64,000 bases of DNA from an uncultured Lachnospiraceae bacterium (lineage in GTDB: Bacteria > Bacillota > Clostridia > Lachnospirales > Lachnospiraceae). The position numbers and the translations under genes were made by a program. The notes under the pieces were generated by a model that saw only the letters and a list, made by a program, of their open reading frames with translations, made no database searches and had not been told where the DNA came from. The stretch lies in the NCBI GenBank assembly GCA_947245585.1, contig CAMXPV010000010.1:1-64000 (forward strand), read 5' to 3'. Below, in pieces: positions 55,828 to 64,000 of this stretch; positions within the stretch are counted from its first letter, which is position 1, and the number at the start of each line of letters is the position of its first letter.

Positions 55828-56586
55828 TCATACGAGAAATTCTCGCAATAGCAGTTCCAATTCCTCGGCCTCGGAGGGGGTGAAGGCCGGGGAATTTTTT
55901 TTGCGTTCTGCGTCCTGCCGGGCGGCGTATGTGTCGTCAGCATCCGTTTTTTCCCATTTTTCGACAGTCGCTTCTTCCTTCTTCCCAACCGGTTTATCTT
56001 CCCCTGTTTTTTTGCTCCCGGCTTTCGCAGGAGATTTTTCCATCCCGGCCATACGCATGTCGAGGCGTGTCTGATCCAGACGGTTGGACAGATGGTTTTC
56101 CAGATAGTCCACCAGGTTGGTGCGAAGAATATTTATTTTCCCCGGCAGATCAACCAGAGAGGCCGCCGCAAAATAGAGGTAGAGGCCCAGAAAGCTGATC
56201 AGGTAAAAAGGAGCGACCGCAAAAAAACTTTCATTTTGTATAATGCCAAGGCAGGCGCCGATGCCTGCCACAAGCACGGCCAAAAGCGTAAGCTGTCCGG
56301 ACAAATGTTTTAAAAAGGACACGGGAATTTTTCCGATACGAATCTGGTTGATAAACTTGTCCACAAAAACGGGAACGTTTGGAATCGTTTCGCGCAGTTG
56401 CGTGCAGCTAGTAAATTTCAGTTTCAGCTGTTGCAGGGATCTATTTTTGGTGGCAGACATATTTTCCGTTTCACGGATCAGGCGGTGAAACGTCACGCCA
56501 AGCAGAAACTGGCATATAATACTGCAAAAGAGCAGTGTCAGAATAGCAAACATAAAATTTTTATGATAGAAAAAAAGTGCAAGCAT
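55828..56586 (-). CDS. Membrane protein of unknown function
   Basis: The 252-residue protein has an N-terminal helix (FMFAILTLLFCSIICQFLLG, residues about 11-30), a soluble middle section, and a helical pair near residues 95-140 (LTLLAVLVAGIGACLGIIQ, then APFYLISFLGLYLYFAAASL). A charged, lysine/glutamate-rich cytoplasmic tail of about 80 residues follows. I know similar hypothetical proteins from Lachnospiraceae but no function. The layout, with two hydrophobic pairs around a soluble core and a disordered tail, suggests an oligomeric membrane scaffold, but this is a guess. It is divergent from the TSCPD gene by 184 bases and converges on the glycan operon. Confidence 0.75.
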   Translation of the reverse strand: MLALFFYHKNFMFAILTLLFCSIICQFLLGVTFHRLIRETENMSATKNRSLQQLKLKFTSCTQLRETIPNVPVFVDKFINQIRIGKIPVSFLKHLSGQLTLLAVLVAGIGACLGIIQNESFFAVAPFYLISFLGLYLYFAAASLVDLPGKINILRTNLVDYLENHLSNRLDQTRLDMRMAGMEKSPAKAGSKKTGEDKPVGKKEEATVEKWEKTDADDTYAARQDAERKKNSPAFTPSEAEELELLLREFLV

Positions 56587-56693
56587 GGTTACCTCCGCTT
56601 AATAGAGTGCATACTTATATTATATTAGTATTTTTGCGAAGAAAAAGCCTTAAGGCATCGACAGATTTTGCGCGGAAAGGTTGATTTGCTTTC

Positions 56694-56722
56694 TTGCACT
56701 CTGACCATTGTTGGGATATACT
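56694..56722 (+). promoter_or_regulatory. Promoter of the TSCPD gene
   Basis: TTGCAC (56694-56699) and TATACT (56717-56722) are separated by 17 bases. The gene starts 48 bases downstream with AAGGAGG as the ribosome-binding site. Confidence 0.7.
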
Positions 56723-56770
56723 ACTAGTGATAGGTTATAAGTGACCAATGCAGATAAGGAGGAAGCGGAT

Positions 56771-57013
56771 ATGGTTTTTCAGCCAAAGGGTGTTTGTTCC
56801 AATGCGATAGACGTGGAAATGGAAGACGGCATCATCAAATCTGTCCAGTTTACAGGCGGATGTAATGGCAATACACAGGGTATTTCCCGGTTGGTTGTCG
56901 GAATGAAAGCGGAGGATGCGATCAGTAGATTAAAAGGGATCAAATGCGGGTTTAAGAGCACATCTTGTCCGGATCAATTGGCCCTTGCTTTAGAGGAAAT
57001 GTTAAACGGGTAA
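56771..57013 (+). CDS. TIGR03905-type TSCPD domain protein
   Basis: The 80-residue protein contains the signature TSCPDQLA near the C-terminus and a conserved block VQFTGGCNGNTQGISRL, which identify the small TSCPD proteins (TIGR03905) of Clostridia. The domain resembles the C-terminal domain of some ribonucleotide reductases and has several conserved cysteines, which may bind metal; the role is unknown. I chose the ATG at 56771 with AAGGAGG upstream; the GTG at 56741 would add ten residues. murG starts about 30 bases after it. Confidence 0.9.
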   Translation: MVFQPKGVCSNAIDVEMEDGIIKSVQFTGGCNGNTQGISRLVVGMKAEDAISRLKGIKCGFKSTSCPDQLALALEEMLNG

Positions 57014-57043
57014 GAGAATCGTGTGAAAGGCTTGGATGTTATT

Positions 57044-58117
57044 ATGGGCAAAAAGATTGTACTTACAGGCGGCGGGACCGCCGGACACGTGACGCCGAAT
57101 ATGGCGTTGATTCCAAAACTCAGAGAACTGGAATACGATATTGTATATATGGGGTCTTATGACGGAATTGAAAAACGGCTGATGGAGGATTTTGATATTC
57201 CCTATTATGGAATTGCGACAGGCAAATTCAGGCGGTATTTTGACCCTAAAAATTTTTCCGATCCCTTCCGTGTAATCAAGGGAATGCGGGAGGCAAGAAA
57301 GTATCTTAAAGAAATCCGGCCGGATGTGCTGTTTTCCAAGGGCGGTTTTGTCAGCGTGCCTGTGGTTAGGGCGGCGGCCTCGTTAGGGATTCCGTGTATT
57401 ATCCATGAGTCCGACATGACACCCGGATTGGCTAACAAGCTCTGTATTCCGGTGGCGAAAAAGGTGTGCTGTAATTTTCCCGAGACATTCAGTCAGTTAC
57501 CGGCAGCGAAGGCGGTGCTTACCGGCTCGCCGATTCGTAAGGAGCTTGCCACAGGGGATAAGGAAGCGGCTTACCGGTTGTGTGGATTTGACAATTCAAA
57601 GCCGGTTATCATGGTCGTGGGCGGAAGCCTTGGCTCTGCCGCAATCAATCAGGCTGTCCGGGATGTTTTGCCGGAGCTTTTGAAAGATTTTCAGGTGGTG
57701 CACCTATGCGGTAAGGAGAAAGTGGATAATCTTCTGCTCACCAAGCAGGGCTATAAACAGTTTGAATATGTGAAATCTGAGATGAAAGATATTTTCGCTA
57801 TGGCGGACATTGTGATTTCCCGTGCAGGGGCCAATGCGATCAGCGAGATTCTTGCGCTTAAGAAGCCGAACATTTTAATTCCTCTGCCCTCATCCAGCAG
57901 CAGGGGCGATCAGCTTTTAAATGCGAAGTCCTATGAATCCCAGGGATTTAGCATTGTGATTGACGAGGACGATCTGACCAATAAGTTGTTATTGGAAAAG
58001 ATACAGGAGCTGTATTTTAACAGATTTACTTATATCGACGCGATGAAAAAGAGCAGTCAGCGCGATGCGATCGGCACAATTGTCGGGCTGATTGAAGATA
58101 TGGTAAAAGAAAAATGA
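57044..58117 (+). CDS. murG: UDP-GlcNAc:lipid I GlcNAc transferase MurG
   Basis: MurG adds GlcNAc to lipid I to make lipid II, the last cytoplasmic step in peptidoglycan precursor synthesis. The protein begins [20 protein letters not shown], has the second glycine loop [15 protein letters not shown] and the donor-binding block [20 protein letters not shown], then [14 protein letters not shown]. Length of about 357 residues is usual. Start at ATG 57044 was preferred from family alignment memory; a GTG at 57023 is in frame. It is unusual in lying away from a division/cell-wall cluster, here between a TSCPD gene and pgi. Confidence 0.96.
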   Translation: MGKKIVLTGGGTAGHVTPNMALIPKLRELEYDIVYMGSYDGIEKRLMEDFDIPYYGIATGKFRRYFDPKNFSDPFRVIKGMREARKYLKEIRPDVLFSKGGFVSVPVVRAAASLGIPCIIHESDMTPGLANKLCIPVAKKVCCNFPETFSQLPAAKAVLTGSPIRKELATGDKEAAYRLCGFDNSKPVIMVVGGSLGSAAINQAVRDVLPELLKDFQVVHLCGKEKVDNLLLTKQGYKQFEYVKSEMKDIFAMADIVISRAGANAISEILALKKPNILIPLPSSSSRGDQLLNAKSYESQGFSIVIDEDDLTNKLLLEKIQELYFNRFTYIDAMKKSSQRDAIGTIVGLIEDMVKEK

Positions 58118-58158
58118 AAAAACGGCACGGAAACGTGTCTGAAGAAAAGGAGGACAAC

Positions 58159-59505
58159 ATGAGCAAGGTTACATTTGACTATTCAAAGGCGGCAGCATTC
58201 ATCGGGGACAATGAAGTAGAGTCCATGAAGAAACTGGCGTTGGACGCAAAAGAGGTACTTGTGAGCAAGTCGGGAGCGGGTAACGATTTTCTTGGTTGGA
58301 TTGATCTGCCGGTAGACTATGATAAGGAGGAGTTTGCGCGGATCAAGAAAGCGGCGGAAAAGATCAAGAGCGATTCCGAGGTGCTGATCGTAATTGGTAT
58401 CGGCGGCTCTTACCTGGGTGCGAGAGCGGCAATTGAGTTTCTGCGTCACAGCTTTTACAATGTGGTGGACAAGTCTGTCAGAAAGACACCGGAGATTTAT
58501 TTTGTAGGCAACTCCATCAGCTCCACCTATATCAAACATCTGATTGACGTGGTAGGCGACAGGGATTTTTCGATCAACATGATTTCCAAGTCCGGCACCA
58601 CCACGGAGCCTGCAATTGCGTTCCGTGTATTTAAGGAGATGGCGGAGAAGAAATACGGCAAAGAGGGCGCGGCTAAGAGAATTTACGCGACCACTGATAA
58701 GGCGAGAGGTTCCCTTAAGAATCTTGCCAACGAGGAGGGTTACGAGAGTTTTGTGGTGCCAGATGATGTGGGCGGACGTTTTTCCGTGCTGACGGCGGTA
58801 GGCCTGCTTCCGATTGCGGTGTCCGGTGCGGATATCGACAAGCTGATGGAAGGCGCGGCGGAAGGCAGAAAGATGGCGCTAAATGCTCCCTTTGAGGAAA
58901 ACGATGCCGTGAAGTATGCGGCTCTTCGCAATATCCTGTTGAGAAAAGGAAAGGTAATTGAGATTTTGGCCAACTACGAGCCGAGTGCACACTATGTTTC
59001 CGAGTGGTGGAAACAGCTTTACGGCGAGTCCGAGGGCAAGGATCAGAAGGGTATTTTCCCGGCAAGCGTGGATTTGACTACTGATCTGCATTCTATGGGC
59101 CAGTTTATTCAGGACGGTTCCCGCACCATGTTTGAGACGGTGCTTAACATTGAGACAAGCAGGGAAGAGATCGTGATTGGTGAAGAGCCTGTGGATTTGG
59201 ACGGCCTGAACTATTTGGCGGGCAAGAACGTGGATTTTGTCAATAAGAGCGCGATGAACGGTACCATTTTGGCTCACACCGACGGACAGGTGCCTAACTT
59301 TATGATTAATGTGCCGGAGGTAAATGAGTTTTATCTTGGCGAGCTGTTCTACTTCTTTGAGTTTGCCTGCGGCGTCAGCGGCTATCTGCTGGGCGTGAAT
59401 CCCTTCAACCAGCCGGGCGTGGAGAGCTATAAGAAAAACATGTTTGCCCTTCTTGGTAAGCCGGGTTACGAGGCTCAGAGAGAAGAGCTTTTGAAGAGAC
59501 TCTGA
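58159..59505 (+). CDS. pgi: Glucose-6-phosphate isomerase
   Basis: Pgi interconverts glucose-6-phosphate and fructose-6-phosphate in glycolysis. The 448-residue length fits the short Bacillota form. Family signatures are [58 protein letters not shown] and the C-terminal [20 protein letters not shown]. The ATG at 58159 has a strong AAAGGAGG site; an in-frame ATG at 58114 overlapping the murG end would add 15 residues. It may be co-transcribed with murG. A terminator follows the gene. Confidence 0.98.
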   Translation: MSKVTFDYSKAAAFIGDNEVESMKKLALDAKEVLVSKSGAGNDFLGWIDLPVDYDKEEFARIKKAAEKIKSDSEVLIVIGIGGSYLGARAAIEFLRHSFYNVVDKSVRKTPEIYFVGNSISSTYIKHLIDVVGDRDFSINMISKSGTTTEPAIAFRVFKEMAEKKYGKEGAAKRIYATTDKARGSLKNLANEEGYESFVVPDDVGGRFSVLTAVGLLPIAVSGADIDKLMEGAAEGRKMALNAPFEENDAVKYAALRNILLRKGKVIEILANYEPSAHYVSEWWKQLYGESEGKDQKGIFPASVDLTTDLHSMGQFIQDGSRTMFETVLNIETSREEIVIGEEPVDLDGLNYLAGKNVDFVNKSAMNGTILAHTDGQVPNFMINVPEVNEFYLGELFYFFEFACGVSGYLLGVNPFNQPGVESYKKNMFALLGKPGYEAQREELLKRL

Positions 59506-59559
59506 TCTGCAAGGCAGTCCTGTAAATGAAATAAGAGTGGAAAGTGAAATAAAAACAGG

Positions 59560-59589
59560 CGCATATCTCCGCATGGAGGTATGCGTTTT
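59560..59589 (+). terminator. Rho-independent terminator after pgi
   Basis: CGCATATCTCC and GGAGGTATGCG form an 11-bp stem with one U-G pair and loop GCAT, followed by TTTT. It separates the murG-pgi unit from the GH43 gene. Confidence 0.9.
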
Positions 59590-59668
59590 GTATTGGAAAG
59601 AAAATATATTTGTGGTATCGTAATTGTATCAGAGGGTAAAAAGAGAAAAGTCGAAAAGAGGGAAATCT

Positions 59669-61231
59669 ATGAAAGCAAAGCAGAATCCAATCATATACTC
59701 GGATTTTCCGGACCCAGATATTATCAGGGTTGAGGATACATATTATATGGCAAGTACAACCATGCACTTTATGCCGGGGTGTGATATTTTGCGATCCTAC
59801 GACTTAGTGAACTGGGAATTTGTGGCTCATGCTTACGAGGTACTGGAAAATACTTCCGGGCATCGTCTGGAAGGCGGAAACCATGTCTACGGGCAGGGAA
59901 TGTGGGCCCCGTCCCTGCGATATCATAAAGGTATTTTTTATCTGTGCTTTACCGCAAACGATACACAGAAGACATATCTTTTGACGGCGCGTGAACCGTC
60001 CGGCCCATGGAAAATAGAAAACATAGAGGGTTTTTACCATGACAGTTCCCTGTTTTTTGACGAGGACGGAAGCGTGTATATCGTATATGGAAATACGGAA
60101 CTGTACCTGACGCAGCTTCGGGAAGATCTGAAAGGGCCTCTCGAAGGAGGACTACACAGACTGATTATCCGGGACAAGGGGGAACTTCATCTTGGCTATG
60201 AAGGTTCTCATCTGTACAAGAAGGATGGGAAGTATTATCTGTTTACCTGTCATATTCCTGCATACGGCACAGAGCGGAAGACGGAGGACTGCTTCATTGC
60301 GGATTCTCTGGAAGGGGAGTTCCGGGGGAAATGTGTGATTGATGACGACATGGGGTTTCACAATCTGGGTGTTGCCCAGGGCGGCATGGTAGATACCCCC
60401 AAGGGAGACTGGTATTTGTTTATGTTTCAGGACAGAGGGGCGGTGGGCAGAGTGCCTTTGGTGATGCCCATGTGTTTTGATGAAGATGGGTTCCCTGTCA
60501 TCGGGGGGGACGGTAAAGTTCCAACTCAGGTATCCGCGCCTGACATCAGGCCAGATTATGAATATCAACCGATAAACGATGACGACGATTTTCTGTATCA
60601 GGCGGACGAAAGCGGGAGGGTACGTCTAAAGCCGTTTTGGCAGTTTAACCACAATCCTGTGGACAATCTTTGGTCTGTGACGGAGAGACCGGGAGCTTTT
60701 CGGGTTTATACGGGGCAGATTTGCGGGAGTCTGCCGTTTGCCCATAATATGTTGACCCAGAGAAGCTGCGGGCCTGCCTGTGCGGCCTGGGTGACGGTGG
60801 ACGGAAGCGGGATGCAGGACGGTGACTATGCCGGAATCTGCGCATGGATCGGCTGTTATGGGGCGATTGCGCTGACAAGAGAGGAAGGGAATTTTTATCT
60901 GGTGATGTTTGCAAGGCCTGCGGCGGATGAGACGGTGCAGGCGGACCCGGATTTTTTGCATCCGCCCGTGGAGTATGAAAGAATCCCGCTGCACAGTGCA
61001 AGCGTTACCCTGAAAGTATTTTTGGATTTTAGGGATAAAAAAGATACGGCGGACTTCTTTTATGAGGAAAACGGAAGCTGGAAAGCACTCGGAATCCGCC
61101 ATAAATTGTATTTTAAGCTGGATCATTTTACGGGGTGCAGATTCGGCCTGTTTGCCTATGCCATGCGGCGAACCGGGGGATGGGCCGATTTTATGAAGTT
61201 CCGATATCAGGTTGGGGGAGAGAATGGGTAA
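59669..61231 (+). CDS. Family 43 glycoside hydrolase
   Basis: The 520-residue cytoplasmic protein has a GH43 five-bladed propeller: SDFPDPDIIRVEDTYYMAST (general base Asp), MWAPSLRYHKGIFYLCFTAN, and the general acid in YEGSHLYKKDGKYYLFT. A C-terminal beta-sandwich (residues about 330-520) follows, as in beta-xylosidases. It probably cleaves xylosyl or arabinosyl residues from imported oligosaccharides. I chose the ATG at 59669 with AGAGGG upstream. The two-component system starts inside its last codons, so enzyme and sensor are coupled. Confidence 0.93.
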   Translation: MKAKQNPIIYSDFPDPDIIRVEDTYYMASTTMHFMPGCDILRSYDLVNWEFVAHAYEVLENTSGHRLEGGNHVYGQGMWAPSLRYHKGIFYLCFTANDTQKTYLLTAREPSGPWKIENIEGFYHDSSLFFDEDGSVYIVYGNTELYLTQLREDLKGPLEGGLHRLIIRDKGELHLGYEGSHLYKKDGKYYLFTCHIPAYGTERKTEDCFIADSLEGEFRGKCVIDDDMGFHNLGVAQGGMVDTPKGDWYLFMFQDRGAVGRVPLVMPMCFDEDGFPVIGGDGKVPTQVSAPDIRPDYEYQPINDDDDFLYQADESGRVRLKPFWQFNHNPVDNLWSVTERPGAFRVYTGQICGSLPFAHNMLTQRSCGPACAAWVTVDGSGMQDGDYAGICAWIGCYGAIALTREEGNFYLVMFARPAADETVQADPDFLHPPVEYERIPLHSASVTLKVFLDFRDKKDTADFFYEENGSWKALGIRHKLYFKLDHFTGCRFGLFAYAMRRTGGWADFMKFRYQVGGENG

Positions 61232-63008
61232 GTGCAGGAAAAAAATCGAAAACATAATGAATGATTTTAACATTAAGAAGAAGCTGATTATTATTTATGT
61301 TTTCTGTGTAATCATCCCGTTGGTTTTGACAGACAGCATTATCTTATATATTCTGTACGATGCGGAAAAAAAGGAACAGCGTTACGAATTTGAAAACCTG
61401 GCAAATGCGGTCAGGTATAATCTGGAATATACGTTTGAAGAAATCGTCAAGGAGATGAACGATATCTATGTGGACGGGGAGCTTAACAGTTTTTTGAATG
61501 AAACGTATGAGAGCGGATATGAATTTTATGCCGCCAGTCTTGAGCTTTCCAGAAAAACGTCGCTGGATATACCGGGCGGGTATGATATCTCCAATGTGGT
61601 CATTTATGCGGATAATGACACCATAGTAAACGGCGGACATTTTTACCGGCTGTCCGAGGCGGAGAATGCGGAGTGGTATCGAAGTTATCTGGAATCAGGG
61701 AAAAAGATAACTTTTGTTCCCTATTATATTGGCAAATTCGATATGTCCGCTCTTTCCATGAGACGGATCTCTCTGGTTCGGCGTCTTGACTATTATAAAA
61801 AGGATAGTTGTGAGAAAATTCTCAGGGTAGATTTGGATTATAATAAGATAGTCAGGGAAGTGGCGCAGATCGGTTATGGGAATCAGGTCTATGTGTGTCA
61901 GGGGAATCAGGTTTTGTTTTCCAATGGCGCACATTCCGGCAGTCAGGAGGATTTCTACAGGCTTACGGGAGAGGAGCCGGTTGCCTATCAAAGCTCTTTC
62001 GAGATGTACGGGCAAAAAATTGACGTACTGATTTTGAAACCTCAGAGCTCCGTTTTTCAGAATCTGGAAAAGCACATTCCTTTGATTATTTTTCTGGTGG
62101 TGGCCAATCTGCTTTTGCCGGTGATTATGGTTTCCATGGTAAATAAGTCTTTTACCAGACGGCTTTGGGAGCTGGGAGCGGCCTTTGACCAGGTGGAGGG
62201 AGGCACTCTACAGGGGATAGAAAATGTGAGAGGGAAAGATGAGATCGGAGTTTTGATGCAGAATTACAACCGCATGGTACAGGGAATGAACGACCTGATC
62301 CAGCGGGTATATAAGGATCGACTAGAAAGGCAGGAAATAGAACTGGCAAGGCAGAACGCGGAACTTCTCGCCCTGCACAGCCAGATTAATCCCCATTTTC
62401 TTTTCAATGTATTGGAGAGTATTCGGATGCGGTCGTTGATTCAGGGGGAGGAAGTGACTGCCGGCATGATAGAGAAGCTGGCGATTTTGGAGCGGCAGAA
62501 TATTAACTGGGCCTCCGACCATGTAAGACTGGCGGAGGAGATGAGTTTTGTGGAGGCCTATCTGGAACTGCAGCAGTACCGCTTCGGGGATCGGCTGCGG
62601 TACGAGATGGATTTGCCGGAAGCCTGTGCGGATTACTATATCCCTAAGCTGACGCTGACGACCTTTGTGGAAAATGCCTGCGTACACGGGATGGAAAAAA
62701 AGACGTCTACCTGCTGGATTTATGTGCGGGTCTACTTGAAAGGCTCTCTGCTCTGTATTGAGATAGAGGATACGGGCAGCGGCATGGAAGAGGAAGCCGT
62801 GCAAAAGATGAACGAGAGTATGCAGAATTGTGCGATTGATGATGTGAAAGAGAATCAGCATATTGGAATTATCAACGCGTGTCTCCGTTTGAAAATGGTT
62901 TCCGAGGGTAACGTGAGCTTCTTTTTGGAGAGCGAGCCGGGTGTCGGCACATTTATGACGATCAGGGTGGAATCAGAGTATTTGCAGGCGAAGGCACAGA
63001 AAGGATGA
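61224..63008 (+). CDS. YesM-type membrane sensor histidine kinase
   Basis: The 594-residue kinase has an N-terminal transmembrane helix (LIIIYVFCVIIPLVLTDSII), a large extracytoplasmic domain (residues about 40-285), a second helix (IPLIIFLVVANLLLPVIMV), a HAMP-like region (LWELGAAFDQVEGGTL), and a His_kinase domain with ALHSQINPHFLFNVLESI. A HATPase domain follows (FVENACVHGMEK, EDTGSGMEEEAV). YesM-type kinases sense sugars or peptides via solute-binding lipoproteins. It overlaps the GH43 stop by 8 bases and is followed 4 bases later by its response regulator. Target genes probably lie beyond the window. Confidence 0.95.
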   Translation: MGKCRKKIENIMNDFNIKKKLIIIYVFCVIIPLVLTDSIILYILYDAEKKEQRYEFENLANAVRYNLEYTFEEIVKEMNDIYVDGELNSFLNETYESGYEFYAASLELSRKTSLDIPGGYDISNVVIYADNDTIVNGGHFYRLSEAENAEWYRSYLESGKKITFVPYYIGKFDMSALSMRRISLVRRLDYYKKDSCEKILRVDLDYNKIVREVAQIGYGNQVYVCQGNQVLFSNGAHSGSQEDFYRLTGEEPVAYQSSFEMYGQKIDVLILKPQSSVFQNLEKHIPLIIFLVVANLLLPVIMVSMVNKSFTRRLWELGAAFDQVEGGTLQGIENVRGKDEIGVLMQNYNRMVQGMNDLIQRVYKDRLERQEIELARQNAELLALHSQINPHFLFNVLESIRMRSLIQGEEVTAGMIEKLAILERQNINWASDHVRLAEEMSFVEAYLELQQYRFGDRLRYEMDLPEACADYYIPKLTLTTFVENACVHGMEKKTSTCWIYVRVYLKGSLLCIEIEDTGSGMEEEAVQKMNESMQNCAIDDVKENQHIGIINACLRLKMVSEGNVSFFLESEPGVGTFMTIRVESEYLQAKAQKG

Positions 63009-63012
63009 AGCT

Positions 63013-64000
63013 ATGTCAATGAAAGTGATGCTGGTAGATGACGAGCCCTTTATTTTGCAGGGATTGTCGGTGATTATCGACTGGGAAAAGGAAGGGTATG
63101 AGATTGTCAAGAAAGCCTCGGACGGGCAGGAAGCGCTGGACTATCTCAGGGAACATGAGGTGGATTTGATTATCACGGATATCCGTATGCCGAAAATTAA
63201 TGGGATTGAGCTTCTGGAAAAGGTGAGAAACGAAAAATTATCCGAGGCTTATATTGTCATTTTAAGCGGGTACAATGATTTTAAATACGCGCAGGCGGCG
63301 ATCCGCTACTCCGCCATGGAGTATATTTTGAAACCGGTGCAAAAGGAACAGCTTTTGGAGAATGTAAGGCGGGTGGCAAAAAAGCGGGAAAATATGATTC
63401 AGGAGGAGTTGGACAGCCAGAGGATGCAGCGGGGATATTTGCTGCAAAATATGACAGCGTTACTGCAGGGAAAAGGAAAAGAACAGAATTTATCCTATGT
63501 GAGAGAACATTTTCGGTGCAGCGGCGGCGTCAGATACCTTCATATCTGTTTGAATGATCTCTCGGCTCTGGATGAGATGTCGGATGAGGAAGTGTCGGGG
63601 CTGAAAGATAAGATTTACGAGCAGGTGTCGAGCTATCTGCGGGAGGATGAAGACCATCTGTTCAAGGACTTCTTTGTCTATGAGGAGGACTATGAGATCG
63701 GTTTTATTTACTGTGACTATATGGCGAAGGAAAAAAATCTTTCGGAGGAAGAGTTTATGAGGGCGCTGCAAAAGAAAGCCCAGAGCGGGAGTGAAAAGCT
63801 GCCGGTGATCCTGCTGGCGGGAAAGCGGGTGGAGGATATTGCAAAGGTTTCCCGCTCTTACAGTTCCGCCTGCGTCCTTCGTTCTTTTAAAGGGTTTCAG
63901 GATACGAAAAACATTTATTATTATGAGATGGAAGTACAGGTGAATCCTTCCAGAACCGTTTTATGTATGCAGGCTCTGGAGGATTTGGTGAAGGCTGTGG
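63013..64000 (+). CDS. YesN-type response regulator (5' part, cut by window end)
   Basis: The 329 visible residues begin with a receiver domain (VMLVDDEPFILQGLSVIIDW, phospho-acceptor Asp56 in ITDIRMPKINGIE, switch Lys in YILKPVQKEQ). A linker region follows (residues about 125-329, NLSYVREHFRCSGGVRYL, then YEVSS-type helices). An AraC-type DNA-binding domain is expected after residue 330, outside the window. The start at 63013 has AAAGGATG upstream; ATG at 63019 is possible. It forms a two-component pair with the upstream YesM-type kinase, and the last visible codon is incomplete. Confidence 0.93.
   Translation, partial: MSMKVMLVDDEPFILQGLSVIIDWEKEGYEIVKKASDGQEALDYLREHEVDLIITDIRMPKINGIELLEKVRNEKLSEAYIVILSGYNDFKYAQAAIRYSAMEYILKPVQKEQLLENVRRVAKKRENMIQEELDSQRMQRGYLLQNMTALLQGKGKEQNLSYVREHFRCSGGVRYLHICLNDLSALDEMSDEEVSGLKDKIYEQVSSYLREDEDHLFKDFFVYEEDYEIGFIYCDYMAKEKNLSEEEFMRALQKKAQSGSEKLPVILLAGKRVEDIAKVSRSYSSACVLRSFKGFQDTKNIYYYEMEVQVNPSRTVLCMQALEDLVKAV

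Overview
The window is the replication-origin region of a low-to-moderate-GC Bacillota chromosome, most likely a gut Lachnospiraceae (class Clostridia). The evidence is the gene order around the origin (rsmG-mnmG-mnmE / jag-yidC-yidD-rnpA-rpmH / oriC / dnaA-dnaN-yaaA-recF-gyrB-gyrA), consensus parS sites, DUF3881-, DUF4446-, DUF4358- and TSCPD-type proteins, and many AgrC/AgrA- and YesM/YesN-type regulators. Genes left of the origin mostly read leftward and genes to its right mostly rightward, as expected for replication running both ways from about 16.5-18.5 kb. This assignment rests on recognised gene content only; no database search was possible.

Layout. 0-5.6 kb: tRNA-Arg, a DUF3881-like gene, serS, an HD-GYP gene, DUF4446, parB and parA, all leftward. 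5.8-9.4 kb: an oxidoreductase, two perfect parS sites, a cytoplasmic DegS/DegU-like two-component pair and an alpha/beta hydrolase. 9.4-16.5 kb: rsmG, mnmG, mnmE, jag, yidC, yidD, rnpA and rpmH. 16.5-18.5 kb: a bipartite oriC with DnaA boxes on both sides of dnaA and a DnaA-trio-like array before dnaN. 18.5-26.3 kb: dnaN, yaaA, recF, gyrB, gyrA and a phosphoesterase. 26.4-42.9 kb: mixed accessory genes, including membrane proteins with HTH partners, MATE, flavin reductase-rubredoxin, Fe-S aldo/keto reductase, FlxA-like, an AgrC/AgrA-like pair, MgtC, exonuclease III and an MBOAT/SGNH/DUF4358 O-acylation group. 43-47.4 kb: an HTH protein with a FliG-C-like tail, a GH125 mannosidase, GNAT, hydrolase and class II aldolase genes.

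47.5-48.2 kb holds the most interesting element: a type III toxin-antitoxin locus. It has a promoter, three 36-nt RNA repeats, a rho-independent terminator and a ToxN/AbiQ-family endoribonuclease gene. The repeats show compensating changes in two helices per repeat, consistent with an H-type pseudoknot antitoxin RNA.

48.2-55.8 kb is a tight six-gene operon that looks like a surface-glycan assembly unit: a tandem nucleotidyltransferase, a membrane GT-C/kinase fusion, a HAD phosphatase, a DPM1-like GT2, a small GDPD-like protein and a GT-C membrane transferase. 55.8-64 kb: a membrane protein, a TSCPD protein, murG, pgi, a GH43 enzyme and a YesM/YesN-type two-component pair, the last gene being cut by the window end.
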